A stretch of DNA of 64,000 bases from Dysidea avara. Its lineage: Eukaryota; Porifera; Demospongiae; Dictyoceratida; Dysideidae. Numbering within the stretch: position 1 is the first letter of the stretch; each line of letters begins with the position of its first letter. The position numbers were made by a program, and so were the translations under genes. The stretch covers positions 4,646,359 to 4,710,358 of the forward strand of contig NC_089272.1 in assembly GCF_963678975.1 (NCBI RefSeq), in the 5' to 3' direction. Under the pieces are notes generated by a model. That model was not told where the DNA came from and searched no databases. It saw only the letters and a program-made list of their open reading frames with translations. Shown one piece after another: positions 45,126 through 57,340 of the stretch.

Positions 45126-46720
45126 TCAAGCAACTGTTAATAAATATTGATACAGCAATACAACAGCAAAGTGAAATACTGTTATTCGCACAGCAATCTG
45201 TATAAACAATGGAGTTTGCCCAAACATTGCTAACACATAGACTGTGAAGGCATTGAATATAACCACCAACTCTTGAAGATTTAGTCGTCTATTTTTGAAT
45301 GGACAAATGTATCTATGGACACCAATAGCAAACCCAATTACTAAAATTGTTATAGTGAGGTGGAGTGTTTTATCCAAGAGATGTCTGGTGGTGACTAATG
45401 CTACTCTTATTATTAACTGGTAGCCTGTACAAACGTAACATGTCTCCTTGTATGCTGCTTTGTAAACATCTAAAAGACTGTTCATCATCCTGAATCTTAA
45501 AAACCACTTGAATCTTGTTAACTGCTTGCAGAAGAGAAGGACTATACTGACTGTGACCAGTATGAGAAATATGATAATATTGACCACAAATAGTGGAGCA
45601 TGTTTAGTCCCAAACAGTTCAACATTAGTACTCACTGACCAAACAGATTTTGTGATATGATCTGTCTTTGATATTCTCAGTATATGAAAATAATACTGTA
45701 GAAGTTGTGATCATTAGTTTAGTGTATGTCAACAATAACAATGTGGCCAGTACAGGAAATCCTCTTAGTGATATGATCCTCTGTATGTATGGTATTTTGA
45801 TAAAGTGTCCAATGGTAATAATTATTGTTGAGATGATAATAAGGTAAGTAGGAAACACTAACTGCAGCCACATGAGGTATTCCCAAGTTAAAGTTAGCTA
45901 GTGAAATGATGATGTATAATGGCATGGATGGTGTTGAAGATGCAGAGAGAAGTAACTTGCTGTTGATGCCAACTAAATTAGCATACAATATGAAAGTGAT
46001 TAATGCTCCATGTGTTAGAGTAACATCAAGAAAAAACATCAACAGTACTAGTACAATTCCTGCCTATGCCATGATCTGTAAAACTATTCTCAGATTACTA
46101 TCACTGCAGATTTGACAGTTTGATGAACCAAACACTCTACTATAATTGTGAGGACAGTGTCCACATACAAGACCAGTTCTGTTGAACTCACACTGTGTGT
46201 ATTAGGCTGGTTGAGGTTAATATGTGAAGAGAATGGGTTACAGTAGTCATAAGGACAATGAAACCTGATATATGCATTTGTAGTGATGTACTTCATGTTC
46301 ATTCTCTACCTTATCAGATATCCAATATTAGGCGGCCTCAATATCATCTCATTGTTAATATTACATAATATCATTAGTGAGTTCTGGATGAGAAGTTGGT
46401 CGCATTGACAAGTTTTGTTGTTAATGCTAAGAGAAAACCCAAGTGGACATTGCTTTAAGTTTGATTTTAAATTTATATTTATGAGTAATCTGTAGACCTG
46501 TCCCTGTTAGGTACAAGATGCACTAGCTCTCTTTCATTTTCAGAAGTAATAGTATAATGATAGTTATTTTGATGGTGTTGATAAACCTCAGTTTGGTCTA
46601 GCACTTGACAGGTGATGTCACCATGATCAACAGTGAGAGTGATGGTGCGATTACAATGAGTATTTGGTACCATCAAGAGTTCATAATATAAAGAGGGAGG
46701 GAGAGTGTCCAACACTGTAA
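45126..46720 (-). pseudogene. Decayed multi-pass membrane protein, membrane end and Cys-rich module (member C)
   Basis: On the minus strand, from high to low coordinate: an ectodomain segment near 46715 (LYYELLMVPNTHCNRTITLT); the Cys-rich module near 46450 (CPLGFSLSINNKTCQCDQLL); HCPYDYCNPFSSHINLNQPN near 46260; first helices at 46042-45880 (MFFLDVTLTHGALITFILYA); MWLQLVFPTYLIIISTIIIT at 45873; SVSTNVELFGTKHAPLF; and the C-terminal unit at about 45500-45150 (YQLIIRVALVTTRHLLDKTL; LNLQELVVIFNAFTVYVLAM). The family end ..LLYQYLLTVA closes at 45126. At least two frame changes (near 45870 and 45640) separate the pieces. It is paralogous to member A, including the 3' flank (44640 against 9270). 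Confidence 0.75.
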
Positions 46721-47479
46721 TACCTGGTCAAAACACACCGCATTCAAATATTGTGCAATGACTATTAGCACCAAAAGTTATTAAATCACTACTGAAAGTG
46801 TGTTAATTCTATTAAAGCAAAGCACTAAGAATGCTTCCCTTTGATAAATCAACACCTATCAACGCTCTTCAGTAGGTGAAGCCAGGTGACGAATTTGTAT
46901 GGAATTATACAGGATATGATGCAATCTTTGAACACTGTGTTTTGACCAGGTAATACAGCATTGGACACTCTCCCTCCCTCTTTATATTATAAACTCTTGG
47001 TACCATTAATAGAGTAGTACTGTTTGTCCTGGGTATCTTGCCTTTAATTTATTTTTGTTACAAAATGTTTTAGTGTCATCAATGCCGTTGCATATTTCAT
47101 GATGTTTCATGTTTGTGCTGTTTTCAAATATCAAATATCACCCGAACAATTGAATATAAGCATGTTTATCAAGCACAGCTCCCGTTTTAACTTCACAACC
47201 TTAGCTGCTGAACAATTGTGATTCATGATACAGTGAGTACCTTTCAGTATTGTTTGCAATCGTGATGTTGTTTAAGTTATGATTTGTTACCAAGAACTCT
47301 TTATCCTGTGGACTTTTTCTACTAGCCAACTGTAAAATACAAAGATACTGTATTTAACTGTGCTACCTGTTTTATTTCTGGTAAATAAGCTTTGGACACT
47401 ATTGTTGTGTATTTCATAGTAAGAACTGTCAAGTAAATAAACATAACTCTAACTTTTTAGCACTTCTATATGTTGTAGC

Positions 47480-48160
47480 TTGTTGTTTGAAACATCAATT
47501 CTTGTCAATTATCACAATGGTATTGTCTAACAAAAATATTGCATCACCACCAGTGTTGTTTTTCACAGTCACATGGATGAGCATGAGGTATGTGTGTTTA
47601 GCATGAAATAATGTTGACATGGATGATTGTAAGCTATTATTGATGTAATAGAAACTGAGATACTGTGTGGCCAAACTGAGGTCACATTTTGACTATGAAT
47701 CATAATTGACATGTTTTTGTTATTATGAAAATAAAATCTTGAAATTAAGAGTATAAATTTAACAAACACAGAAAGTGTGGTCTCTACGTTTATTACCGTT
47801 CCTGTTCCTAGCTCTTGAAAAAAGTCTAAACCTTTTCATGTTAGTAATTACCAGCTGGTTCAGCATGTCATATTCTCCACTTATAAACTGAAGCATAGTG
47901 ATGGGGTAGCTATCTTCTGTAATGACGTAAAGTCTGTACAAGCTCATGAAGGTGACCACACAATGATTGATTATCTACATTTTTATATGTGCATGGAAAT
48001 GGAACATTTCCCTATCAAATATAAAGTCTGGAATCACAATGTACATTTCACTGTAGTAGAAGTGCAGTGCCATGACAAAAGTAAACAATTGTTGCATATT
48101 CCATTTGCTAACTGAAAGAGTAATAAATACAAATATGTGGCAGTATGTGAACACCAATCT
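47480..48160 (-). pseudogene. Ectodomain remnants of member C
   Basis: Minus strand near 47600-47500 reads STLFHAKHTYLMLIHVTVKN, then NTGGDAIFLLDNTIVI. This matches HTYLNLNQVIVRNNSGG of member A. Further segments at 47959-47760 (SLYRLYVITEDSYPITMLQF) and 48157-47975 (a hydrophobic, signal-like stretch) may be upstream pieces. All are broken by stops. Between 46720 and 47480 I see no preserved exon. Confidence 0.55.
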
Positions 48161-48417
48161 AAAGCTTTCCCCATATGCAATTTCATGTATGTAAAACCCA
48201 TACAGTAACTAGTATTGTTATGTACACATCATAAAATGATATTATATTAGCAGTACCTTGCCATCACTTCTTAGTGCCATGTATTGTGAAGGTTTAAACT
48301 TAATAGCTACTTAATACAGTATTATGCACTTTCTGTATACTTTTATTTATATTCAAACTTACAATCATAATTATATGCATAAACTTATATTACTGCATGT
48401 ATATATACCACCCCAAA

Positions 48418-49215
48418 AACACCTTCGCTGTAAAAAAGGCGCCCCCAAGAAACTACAAGTACCTGGAACCCAATGTAAAAAACAAAAAGAAAAATCAGCT
48501 TAGCTGAAGTGAAAAGTAACTGGTAACTTAAAGAGCTGATATCTGAAGCGGCCAAGAATACAATTACTAAAGTTTAATCCATGCAAGAACACCTTGGCTA
48601 TAAAACAGGTGTATACATGAAAGTAACTGGCAACTGAAATGGCTGATATCTGAAGCGGCCAAGAATGAATGGTCATATACAACTAATTCAAAAATTTAAC
48701 ACTGAACCTTTATAATTCAGCTGTGTTCTATATTCACTCTTGCTGCATCGTACAGTAATTTCTTTTAACTCTAATTGGCTGGTAATTTGGCCGCCTTTTT
48801 TAATAGTCAGTATAATAGAGCAAAAAAAGGCGGCCAAATTACCAGCCAATTAGAATTAAAAGAAATTACTTTACGATGCAGCAAGAGTGAATATAGAACA
48901 CAGCTGAATTATAAAGGTTCAGTGTTAAATTTTTGAATTAGTTGTATATGACCATTCATTCTTGGCCGCTTCAGATATCAGCCATTTCAGTTGCCAGTTA
49001 CTTTCATGTATACACCTGTTTTATAGCCAAGGTGTTCTTGCATGGATTAAACTTTAGTAATTGCATTCTTGGCCGCTTCAGATATCAGCTCTTTAAGTTA
49101 CCAGTTACTTTTCACTTCAGCTAAGCTGATTTTTCTTTTTGTTTTTTACATTGGGTTCCAGGTACTTGTAGTTTCTTGGGTACGCCTTTTTACAGCGAAG
49201 GTGTTTTTGGGGTGG
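48418..49215. mobile_element. Long-hairpin (foldback) element, copy 1, near-perfect 380-base arms
   Basis: Starts CCACCCCAAAAACACCTTCG and ends with its mirror CGAAGGTGTTTTTGGGGTGG. The arms stay complementary up to CTGGTAATTTGGCCGCC..., with a ~20-base loop at 48802-48821. Repeated internal GGCCGCTTCAGATATCAGC motifs occur twice per arm. The only ORFs are mirror images of one another (48500-48682 and 48942-49124) and are not genes. The flanks are TATA and ATAT. The arms differ by few bases, so the copy is young or under gene conversion. Confidence 0.9.
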
Positions 49216-49585
49216 ATATCACTCATTTTTGTCAGTGATAGACTCTACATTTGGTTTAAAAGGTAATTTTTTTGGAAATGAGCAATTAACATTAATGCAG
49301 AATATTATCTTGGAGAGTCAGTAAAATCCATACATAATAATGATTGTTTCATAACACCGTAAATTCGGAAGTATGAATTTACGGTGTAGTATGACTGTTC
49401 TATTAGAGTAAATTTATCTTTACAGCCTGTACGTGATGAATATATCTCATATCTGTGCAATGCTTCAGACACCTAATTAAACTTGCAAGTGCCTAATTAG
49501 TTCACAGTTGCTACACAGCTATAAATACATTTGTAATTGTTATCATCATAATCATTTATCATGTTATAACCATTTTTTAATATTT

Positions 49586-49949
49586 TGGTCACAACTTCAG
49601 GATTAGAGCAGCAGAGAAAGGAATAGAGGACTCAACCATCAAGACTTGTATATGGGAGATGGAACAGTATTGCGATGGTCAATGCCGGTACTAACCCCTC
49701 AAGGGTGTTGCAGTACAGTATAGATGCAAGACCAGAGCCTTGATCGTCGCCTTTTGACTGTGGTCACAACTTCAGGATTGGAGCAGCAGAGAAAGGAATG
49801 GAGGACTCAATCATCAAGACTCGGGGAGATGGAATAGTATTGCCATGGACAATGCCAGCACTAACCCCTCAAGGATGTCACAGTGCAGTATCGATACAAC
49901 CACTCCAACCAGTGCATAAGACCAGAGCTCAATCATCACCTTTTGGCTG
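49586..49949. repeat. Tandem duplicate of a ~180-bp unit
   Basis: Unit 1 49586-49760 and unit 2 49761-49949. Both start TGGTCACAACTTCAGGATT and contain GCAGCAGAGAAAGGAAT, ACTAACCCCTCAAG and ACCAGAGC. Could be an old SINE-like or gene-derived duplicate; no promoter boxes are evident. Confidence 0.8.
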
Positions 49950-50138
49950 AAATTTTTATACTTGATGAAGCAATTAAAACAAAAAAGTTGTAGTACTTGT
50001 ACTTTCCTGAGGGAACATATCCCCAGAGTCCCAGACTCCCTTGAGTCCCAGACTCCCTTGCCTGTTCAGCAGAATAATAGGATTGAGCCTTACTACCAGT
50101 TTCACCTTTATCCTTGGCCTGAATGTACATATCAGCAA

Positions 50139-50163
50139 CATAATAATAATAATAATAATAATA
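50139..50163. repeat. (ATA)n microsatellite
   Basis: About seven AAT units. Confidence 0.9.
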
Positions 50164-50330
50164 CAGTAGCTGTAGATAATGCTAGTTAATGCCCCTAGGC
50201 AGAGCTATAGGGGTGGGAATTTTTCCCTACTATCATACTATCATAGTAGTTCTTCTCGCAGTTCTTTGCCTGGCCATCATCAACTGCTGTCTATCAACTG
50301 CTGTCAAAACATTAGTCTCGTCCCCCAGAC

Positions 50331-50642
50331 CAGGGGTGGATCCAGAGTTTGGAAAGAGGGGGGGCACCTTTCTGAAAAACAGTTGAAGACCAAAAAAAAA
50401 AAAAAAAAAGGTCACGACAATAATAGCTAGTTATCCTTACCAACTATATCACGTCTGTTATGTAAAATAAAATCCTATTTATAGCTTCATAGGTAAGCTA
50501 CACTGCCTCATGAACATTGTGACTGCTTTATTAGAGTAACTGACTGCTCTATTAGAGTATCTCGATCTTGTATGCAATTTCTTGAAGGGGGGGGGGGGGG
50601 GGGGGCATTTGCCCCAAATGCCCCATCCTGGATCCGCCACTG
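50331..50642. mobile_element. hAT-like MITE
   Basis: Ends CAGGGGTGGATCCAGAG and (mirror) CAGTGGCGGATCCAGGATGG. Inside are a poly-A run followed by GGTCACGAC, CTCTATTAGAGTATCTCGAT and a long poly-G run at about 50587-50605. Same family as 11828-12189. The flanks share CAGAC on each side, but a clean 8-bp TSD is not proven. Confidence 0.8.
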
Positions 50643-50879
50643 CAGACCCTTCCTCAAGCATGCTTATCACACAAAAATAACTTAGTTTAGCAGTGCACAA
50701 ACAATTATTCATTGACAGCTTATACTACACTTACCAATTTTTGAACCATGTATACCACCAGAATCCACCAGATTGACAACTAACACGTGATCTATTTAGG
50801 GGAAATCTCGTGGAAAGTCCCTAATTACCTTAAGAGGACACTCATGATACGTGGTTTTAAATTGAATGGTTTAAGAATG

Positions 50880-53330
50880 TAACTGGATGGTGAGGCGTAC
50901 TTTAATCGGCTCGACTTTACTGAGAAACTCGAGCCCCTCGTGAGAAACTACATCGCTTGAGCAACGCTTGAAAAAGTAAGAGTCAATAATACTGAGGGAC
51001 TCTATGATATATGCCGGTCTTGAATGCTAACGAAACGAGGAGTGAAGTTTGTGCAACGTGTCACATCGCCACACACTGATTCACCGTGTTTGTGCGATAG
51101 GGTTTTTGGACCTGTCCACCAGATGTTGAAAGGAAATTCATTCCGCCACATGTTGAAAGGAAATTCATTCCAACTTGTGAAGTTATTGGTATACTCATTG
51201 TTGGGGTCCATGGGGACATCGATGATCATTTACCAGTCAGCTGTAAGTAATGTCACAACAGAAGGAAAGGAACCATTTCCATACCCCTATGGCATACTGA
51301 TTTTCCAGGTCAGTTTATGTACACCCAACCACAGAAATGTAGAACTTTGGTTGCAGGTGGAAAATAAACACCTTTTTACTCAGTTACAAGAGATTCACCC
51401 AGCTGGGATAAAATGTTGAAGTGAATGTCATTAGTACCTACTTGCGGTTCATCAGGTATTGGACAATTCCAAGTGTCCAGATTATGCAGTTGTCCAGTTT
51501 ACACGTTTAGGCAAGTTCCACAACATCCTATAATCTATTACTATATCAGTGTGGAATAATGCTTATATAATATTTTTCATATTCCAGGCTTTAGGTATGT
51601 GTATTGTATTTAACACCTGCATGTTGGTTTTTGCAGGCCATCTGGTCATACTGGTTTATCCACTAGCAGTTGAATGTGATCATGGTACATATGTAAGTTG
51701 AGACCATGCAGGAACAAAGATAGAGGTGTCATGAATTTCAGGTCAGTTGACATTCAGAGGAATTGTATTATTGCAATTGTTCTTTTTGTAGTTATCAATT
51801 ATCAGTGACCAGTTTGTGATAGCGTACTTTTGTTTGACTAATGACCAAATGTTCTGGTTTACATCCTTACCCAACAGTTATGTTACTCACTTAACCTGCA
51901 TATGGGATATATATTTTTAGTTCATTTTGATTATTCATCCTTTATTGGTACAGCCTGGCATATTGATTTTTTGCACATTCTCTTTTTAATTCAGTGCCTG
52001 CTGGATTGTTTCGTCAGATATCGAAACAGATGTCTTTGGTGTTGCGACCGATGTTCCAGGTCAGTTTGCGTTTGTGTTTAATTTAAGGTTGACTTCAGTG
52101 CCTGCTTATTCTTTTACAGGTCTCGGTATTGAGTGTCATGAATTTCAGGTCAGTTGACGTACAGAAGAATTGTATTATTGCAATTGTTGTTTTTGCAGTT
52201 ATCAATTATCACTGTATACTAGTGATGTGAATTTGCAGGTCAGTCTACTCAGATGTATCAGGCATAGTGTTGATGGGTTCGAACAAGTATCCAGTGTAGA
52301 CTGTAGTGGCATCAAGGGTGTTAATTTCCAGGTCAGTTTACATGTTGTGATGTTAGTGATTTTTTCCTAGTACCCAGATATTAAGTGTATTGTATTTAAT
52401 GCCCACCTGTTATGTTTTTAAATTATGGTATATCAGTGTAGACAGTGCAACAGTAAGCCTTCTGTGTTGTAGTAACTATTTGTTTCATAATATTATGCTG
52501 TTGTTCCGGAATGGCACAATTTTTGGGCAACCAGTGTGAAGTCCGGTGGTACAAACATTGTATTATGACCAAGTTGTGATAGCGTACTTTTGTTTGACTA
52601 ATGTCCTAATGTTCTGGTTTGACTAATGTCCTAATGTTCTGGTTTAACATGCTTACCCAACAGTTATGTTATTCATTCACTTAGCCTGGGATATAATTTT
52701 TGTTCATTTCGATTATCCATGCTATTATTGATACAGCCCGGCATATTGATTTTTTGTACATTCTCTTTTAATTCAGTGCCTGCTGGATTGTGTCATCAGA
52801 TATCGAAACAAGTGTTTTTGGTGTTGCGACTGATGTTCCAGGTCAGTTGCATGAGTGTTTAATTTAAGGTTAACTTCAGTGCCTGCTTATTCTTTTACAG
52901 GTCTCAGTATCGTCATGCTGACATACAAGAAATCATCACTATTGTTGGAACTATTTTTAGTCAAGTCTTGATGTGATGTTAATTAACGTTGTTACACATT
53001 GTTGTATGTTTACCATATGGCAAGAAATTATCATGACCATCATGAAATTTGAATATTGTGTAAGTTGTGTGGACCAACCCCAACTCATACATGGTCACTG
53101 GCAAACCACGAGCCACATTCGAGCCACAACACCACCAACCACATTCGAGCAATCCATTACAAAATTTTGTTGCACCATTTGTGTGTGCATAATACTTAAT
53201 GAAAGCCACAACACAAGCTACATGGTACACACTACATAGAGGTGGTAACCCCTAAAGGCTTGTTACCTTTTGTATTCACCTTATCGGCCTTTGTGGTTAA
53301 TCTATTAAAAATTACATGTAAATAGAGAAT
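50880..53330 (+). ncRNA. Candidate spliced non-coding transcript with repeated CAG|GTCAGT sites
   Basis: No long ORF is convincing (51024-51419 has 131 codons without a domain). The region is full of splice-like signals: seven CAG|GTCAGT junctions at 51308, 51741, 52059, 52148, 52238, 52331 and 52841. Each is preceded by a T-rich acceptor context. Plain acceptors such as TTTTTGTAG, TTTTTGCAG and CTTTTACAG lie between them. About 51810-52130 is repeated at 52570-52915 and 51730-51800 at 52135-52205, so exon-intron units were duplicated internally. A related block starts near 60780. Transcription is inferred only from these signals. Confidence 0.35.
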
Positions 53331-53369
53331 TGAAGAGTATGCTTAAAGCACCTTCGCTAGTGATTTTGT

Positions 53370-53975
53370 TCTTCAAACCATATAAGACAACTGGCGATTT
53401 ATAAACGCTCGCATGGGGTGTGGTACTAAATGGAATTTAAAAGATTTCTGCTTAAAACGCCATCCCTAGGGAACTTACGGTTCAGCACGCTGTCACAACT
53501 TGTTTATCAGGCATTAGAGTTTGTGTCCACGTCGTGTCTTTAAAAGTTATTGTAGGGATTAGAGGTTGATTGAAGAAAATACGCGTATAGGCAAACCAGG
53601 ATTGGATAATGTCAGTGCTAGATGGACTATACAAACACAGCTATGTTGACTGGTTGACTGGTATAACGTGACAGTAGTTGTAACATAAGGTAGAGAAATA
53701 AAGTGAAATACGCCTATTTTTTATTTTGCGATGGTTACTTTTTTATTTTAGCGAGGTCGCAAGAAAACTATAACGACTCCTAAAGATTTTTTATCACGTA
53801 ACGCAATACAAATCTATTGAGAGATGTTGCGTAATTTAGGAATAATATTGCGAAACCGGCCCTACAAGTAAATAACTCACAGTAGTGGCCGCGCGTCTTT
53901 TAATTGGGCGTGCGCTTTGTAGTTTCTTAGCCGCGCGACTCACTACCGTGAGTCTTGATATAGTGTTATTAATTT
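53370..53975. repeat. Dispersed duplicate block, copy 1
   Basis: Shares with 62935-63460 a series of blocks: CCCTAGGGAA(C/G)TTACG, GTTTGTGTCCACG, TCTTTAAAAGTTAT/TCTCTAAAAGTTAT, GAAACCGGCC/GAAACCGTCC, GTGCGCTTTGTAGTTTCTT and ACTACCGTGAGTCTTGATAT. Locally GC-rich with CGCG words near 53880-53945, so it may contain an old promoter. The reading frame seen in the other copy is not open here. Confidence 0.7.
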
Positions 53976-55302
53976 ACTTACCACTTGCTTTCTAGTCAGA
54001 GTTTATGCTCAGTGCATGTTGTCCTAAGGAGCAAGAAATACAGTAGTAGACTAAAGTAGCAGATTTAGGGAGTGCATATGGTGGGAATACTGTAGCATTC
54101 TTTCTACCATGTATTATACCAACTGTGTAAGCTGCATGAAAGATATGATAAAAAAAGATAATGAAAACAGAAAGAACAAAGGAAAAGTAATGGACATTTT
54201 AAAAAGAATTATAAATTGTGTGTAGTGCTACTTAATCAGTTGAAGATCAAAATACTCTCTGATACAGCATTCAAATCTTTCATTAAAGATCTGCTAGTAA
54301 AAAAGACCAGCGTGTGATTTCTGCACTTTCTTGTCTCAACATTGTACACTAATAAACATTCAGTTATATCAGTTGAAATTCCAAATACTGATGATAAATA
54401 ATTATTAATCGCCGTTTAGGGTTAAAAAGTACTAATAAATGCAGGGGATCATTCACTTGACAAATTGTAAACAGTTTTGAAATTTGGCAATCATATTTCA
54501 TATTTCAGGCCAAATTTCAGCAAATTCCATATTTTCATCCAGATTTCAGTTGTGAAATTCAGGAAATTTCTGCCATATTTTACTCAAGACGCCAAAAATA
54601 TCTTGCTTATGGTTTTTGTTGATACACTAAGTTATGTGGAAAGTATCCAGAAATATTTGGCATATTCTATATTTCAAATTTCAGCATTTTGATCAACAAT
54701 ATTTCACTGAGTGACAGACCTCTCAAATAAATGACACTGTACCATCTACCATACTAACTTATTGTTGGTACATACTTTTAAAGTCATTCCAAAAATCCAA
54801 CTCCTTGAAGTTACATTGCTAATGAATACCTTAATGCTGTTTCTGCTAGCTATAAAAATTATGCTCAGGTCAAACAAAACATTTAATTTGCAACAACGTA
54901 CATGAATACTAAGACTATCAAGCTCCAATCATTACTGTTAGTAGCTTCATAATAATAGTATTAGTAGTTGTGGGGAAACGTTAGTCTTCTATATCACCTA
55001 CTACTTACTGTAAAGAATCCGTTGCCTCTTGGCTAGGCATGGACAAAGTCCCCATTTGTTGCTTCTCCCACACCACCACAACACCCCAGATCTGCCTATA
55101 TTGTAATAGTGATTATCATTAAAACCATATGCGTATATACACACTTACTGTATAATTTATGTCACAATACATACCAAGTCAAGCAGTAGTGCATGAGAGT
55201 TGACTAAATGGAAGGCTGCATGTACTACATCATGTTCACACTCCATCTTACTTATTTATTTTTTAACTCAATCATGAGTAATGTTGTACATGTTTGTATA
55301 TA
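53976..55302. other. AT-rich region without a recognised gene
   Basis: 54475-54715 is a stretch of repeated CATATTTCA / AAATTTCAG words, an old degenerate repeat. Nothing else supported. Confidence 0.5.
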
Positions 55303-55494
55303 CAGTGGAACCTCAAACTCCCTGGGAGCAGAGGTGCTCCATAAGTCTGAAAAGTCCATATCTCTGAAATTGTGTATAATAGCATAGTAGTATTCTTCAA
55401 CTACCCTAATAGAACAGTCACTATATTAATAGAGTAGTCATTTCCACAGTTCAGTTAACCGAGAATCGGGATCCGTATAACTGAGGTTCCAGTG
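55303..55494. mobile_element. Tc1/mariner-like MITE with TA TSD
   Basis: Ends CAGTGGAACCTCAAACTCCC and (mirror) CACTGGAACCTCAGTTATAC. TA lies at 55301-55302 and 55495-55496. An internal ACCCTAATAGAACAGTCAC motif is present. Related ends at 21896 and 34073. Confidence 0.85.
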
Positions 55495-55614
55495 TATTCA
55501 AGTAAAGTAGTTAGCTATGTCCTGTCTAATGAATGTCTGTTGTCGTACTTAATTGTTTAGGGAAGTGATTCCAAATCTTTTCCGTGTGTGTTATAATGAA
55601 TAGAGATAACAGAT

Positions 55615-55760
55615 ACTAACCTGTTGACCTTACTTTGTATCCAACTATTAGGTGGCCTCAGTATCATTTCATTGTTAATACATCTGTATTGGTAATGATT
55701 TTCTGGATGAGAAGTTGCATGGTCACATTGCAATTGACAAATTTTGTTGTTAGAGAGAGT
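55615..55760 (-). pseudogene. Fragment of the membrane-protein family (Cys-rich exon)
   Basis: Matches 46310-46425 closely in order: AGGTGGCCTCAGTATCAT, TTTCATTGTTAATA, TCTGGATGAGAAGTTG and a GTCACATTGCAATTGACAAA-like stretch. On the minus strand this is the part after CQCDQLLIQ in member C. Stops interrupt it. It supports a diverged duplication of member C with an offset of about 9.3 kb. Confidence 0.65.
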
Positions 55761-57340
55761 ACATTTTTGTATCTATGAATTTACAAATATCTTATAGCTT
55801 TAAAATGAAACTTAATATATCAGCAATATCCATTTTAGTATTGCTTTCATTTCCAGATGAGTACAGGAGGTCTGCATGGAGATACAACAGGCTGTAAATC
55901 TTCTAGCTAGTTTACAATTTTACAGCTATATAGCTATATTAGCTTTCACAAATGATCAGAATTCCCTACATTAAATTAATTCTGCTTCATCACAAGCAGT
56001 CTACCTATAAATGAGCAGTGGCCCCAGTTCAGGTAATTAAAGTGAAATACTGTGATATAGTGCAGTCAACAATCCTTTGATGGATAATAGTCTTAGAATA
56101 TTATGTCTTTAGGTAAAATGTGTAAGAAAAAATGTGACCGGGCCTGCGAAAATAGGGCATGTGGGCACATAAAAATTGCCTACCTTTTAAAACTTTGATG
56201 CAACGTAACTTTGTATTCCATTATCCCTTTGTTTCTCACATTCCTTTAACCAAACAATTACACTCCTTGCTTTATAACCTTATAACTCTTGTATAGCTGC
56301 AGGTATCATCACCAAATTTTTAGCAGCACTTCTCTACATAATTATGCACTAGTGGTGTAAATGGGATGGTGATTGAATAATCTAAGTAGAAGTATGATGT
56401 AATTAAATTTGCAAAAAAGGGGAAATAAATGTGTAAGAATTTATTACAATAGATTCACTCTGTTTATTTACAACATTTACAAGTTTGCTGGGTAGCTACA
56501 CCATTCAGGGACAAGCGAAAAAAAATTCAGAGCAAAAGATTATTGTATGATGGTTTTACAAAGAAAACACTGTCGTGACGTAGATGCAGGAATATATAAG
56601 ACTATAATTATATAAATGCCTTGTTGTACTAGATCCTTATAAGGAAATTTTTATTTCTAAAGTTTGCTTAGAGGTTACTGATCCAATAAAAATGTATGTC
56701 ATTATTAAAGCTGTTTCTATTCATCTAAAAATAAATATTATCATGAAGTCAAAAAATGTATCGCAAAAACTATTGGTGGGAAACGAAGGGTTATTATTTA
56801 GCCATGAAATAAGCCAACTTAGTTGGCTTTTGCAGAATAAATATATTCTACCTCAATACTGAGATATGAGATGCTATGTGGCAGGGTGTAGTTTGTGCCC
56901 ACATATCCTATTTTCGCAGTCAGTTTCATCAATATACTAGCCTTGAACACCGTGTATATGAGCTTTCCTTATTGAATATAAATTTCAATCACAATCTGTA
57001 CTGGCATCTGGGTTTAATAGCTACAACGAAGAAATTCAATAGTAGAAAACCAATGCAGTTTAAGTAAACTAGCTGGAGTGTTTTATGATTTACAGCTTGC
57101 TGAATCTTCATGCAGACTTAGAGTACTTACAGTATATGAGAGAGTGCAGAATGTCACTCTCTGGCTCTGGTAGTTTAATCTTGTACCAACTGTTACTCAT
57201 AGCAACACAGTTTGCGATCCAGGAGTGTAGGGAGGAGGGTTCCGGAACCTCTTATAAAATTTAGATTTCTGAGTTTTATACAGCAGCACCCTAACACACC
57301 ATTTAGTGTGGCAGGCCAAAATGAGCCAGTAATATAATAT
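55761..57340. other. AT-rich region without a recognised gene
   Basis: A short ORF at 56876-57067 has no domain. About 56950-57020 weakly resembles 47990-48060 (AATATAAA..., CAATCACAATCTGTAC), consistent with the same old duplication. Confidence 0.45.

Noticed and set aside
48500-49124. Two identical 60-codon ORFs on opposite strands
   Set aside because: They are the two arms of the hairpin element read in mirror image, as are 57428-57637 and 57828-58037.
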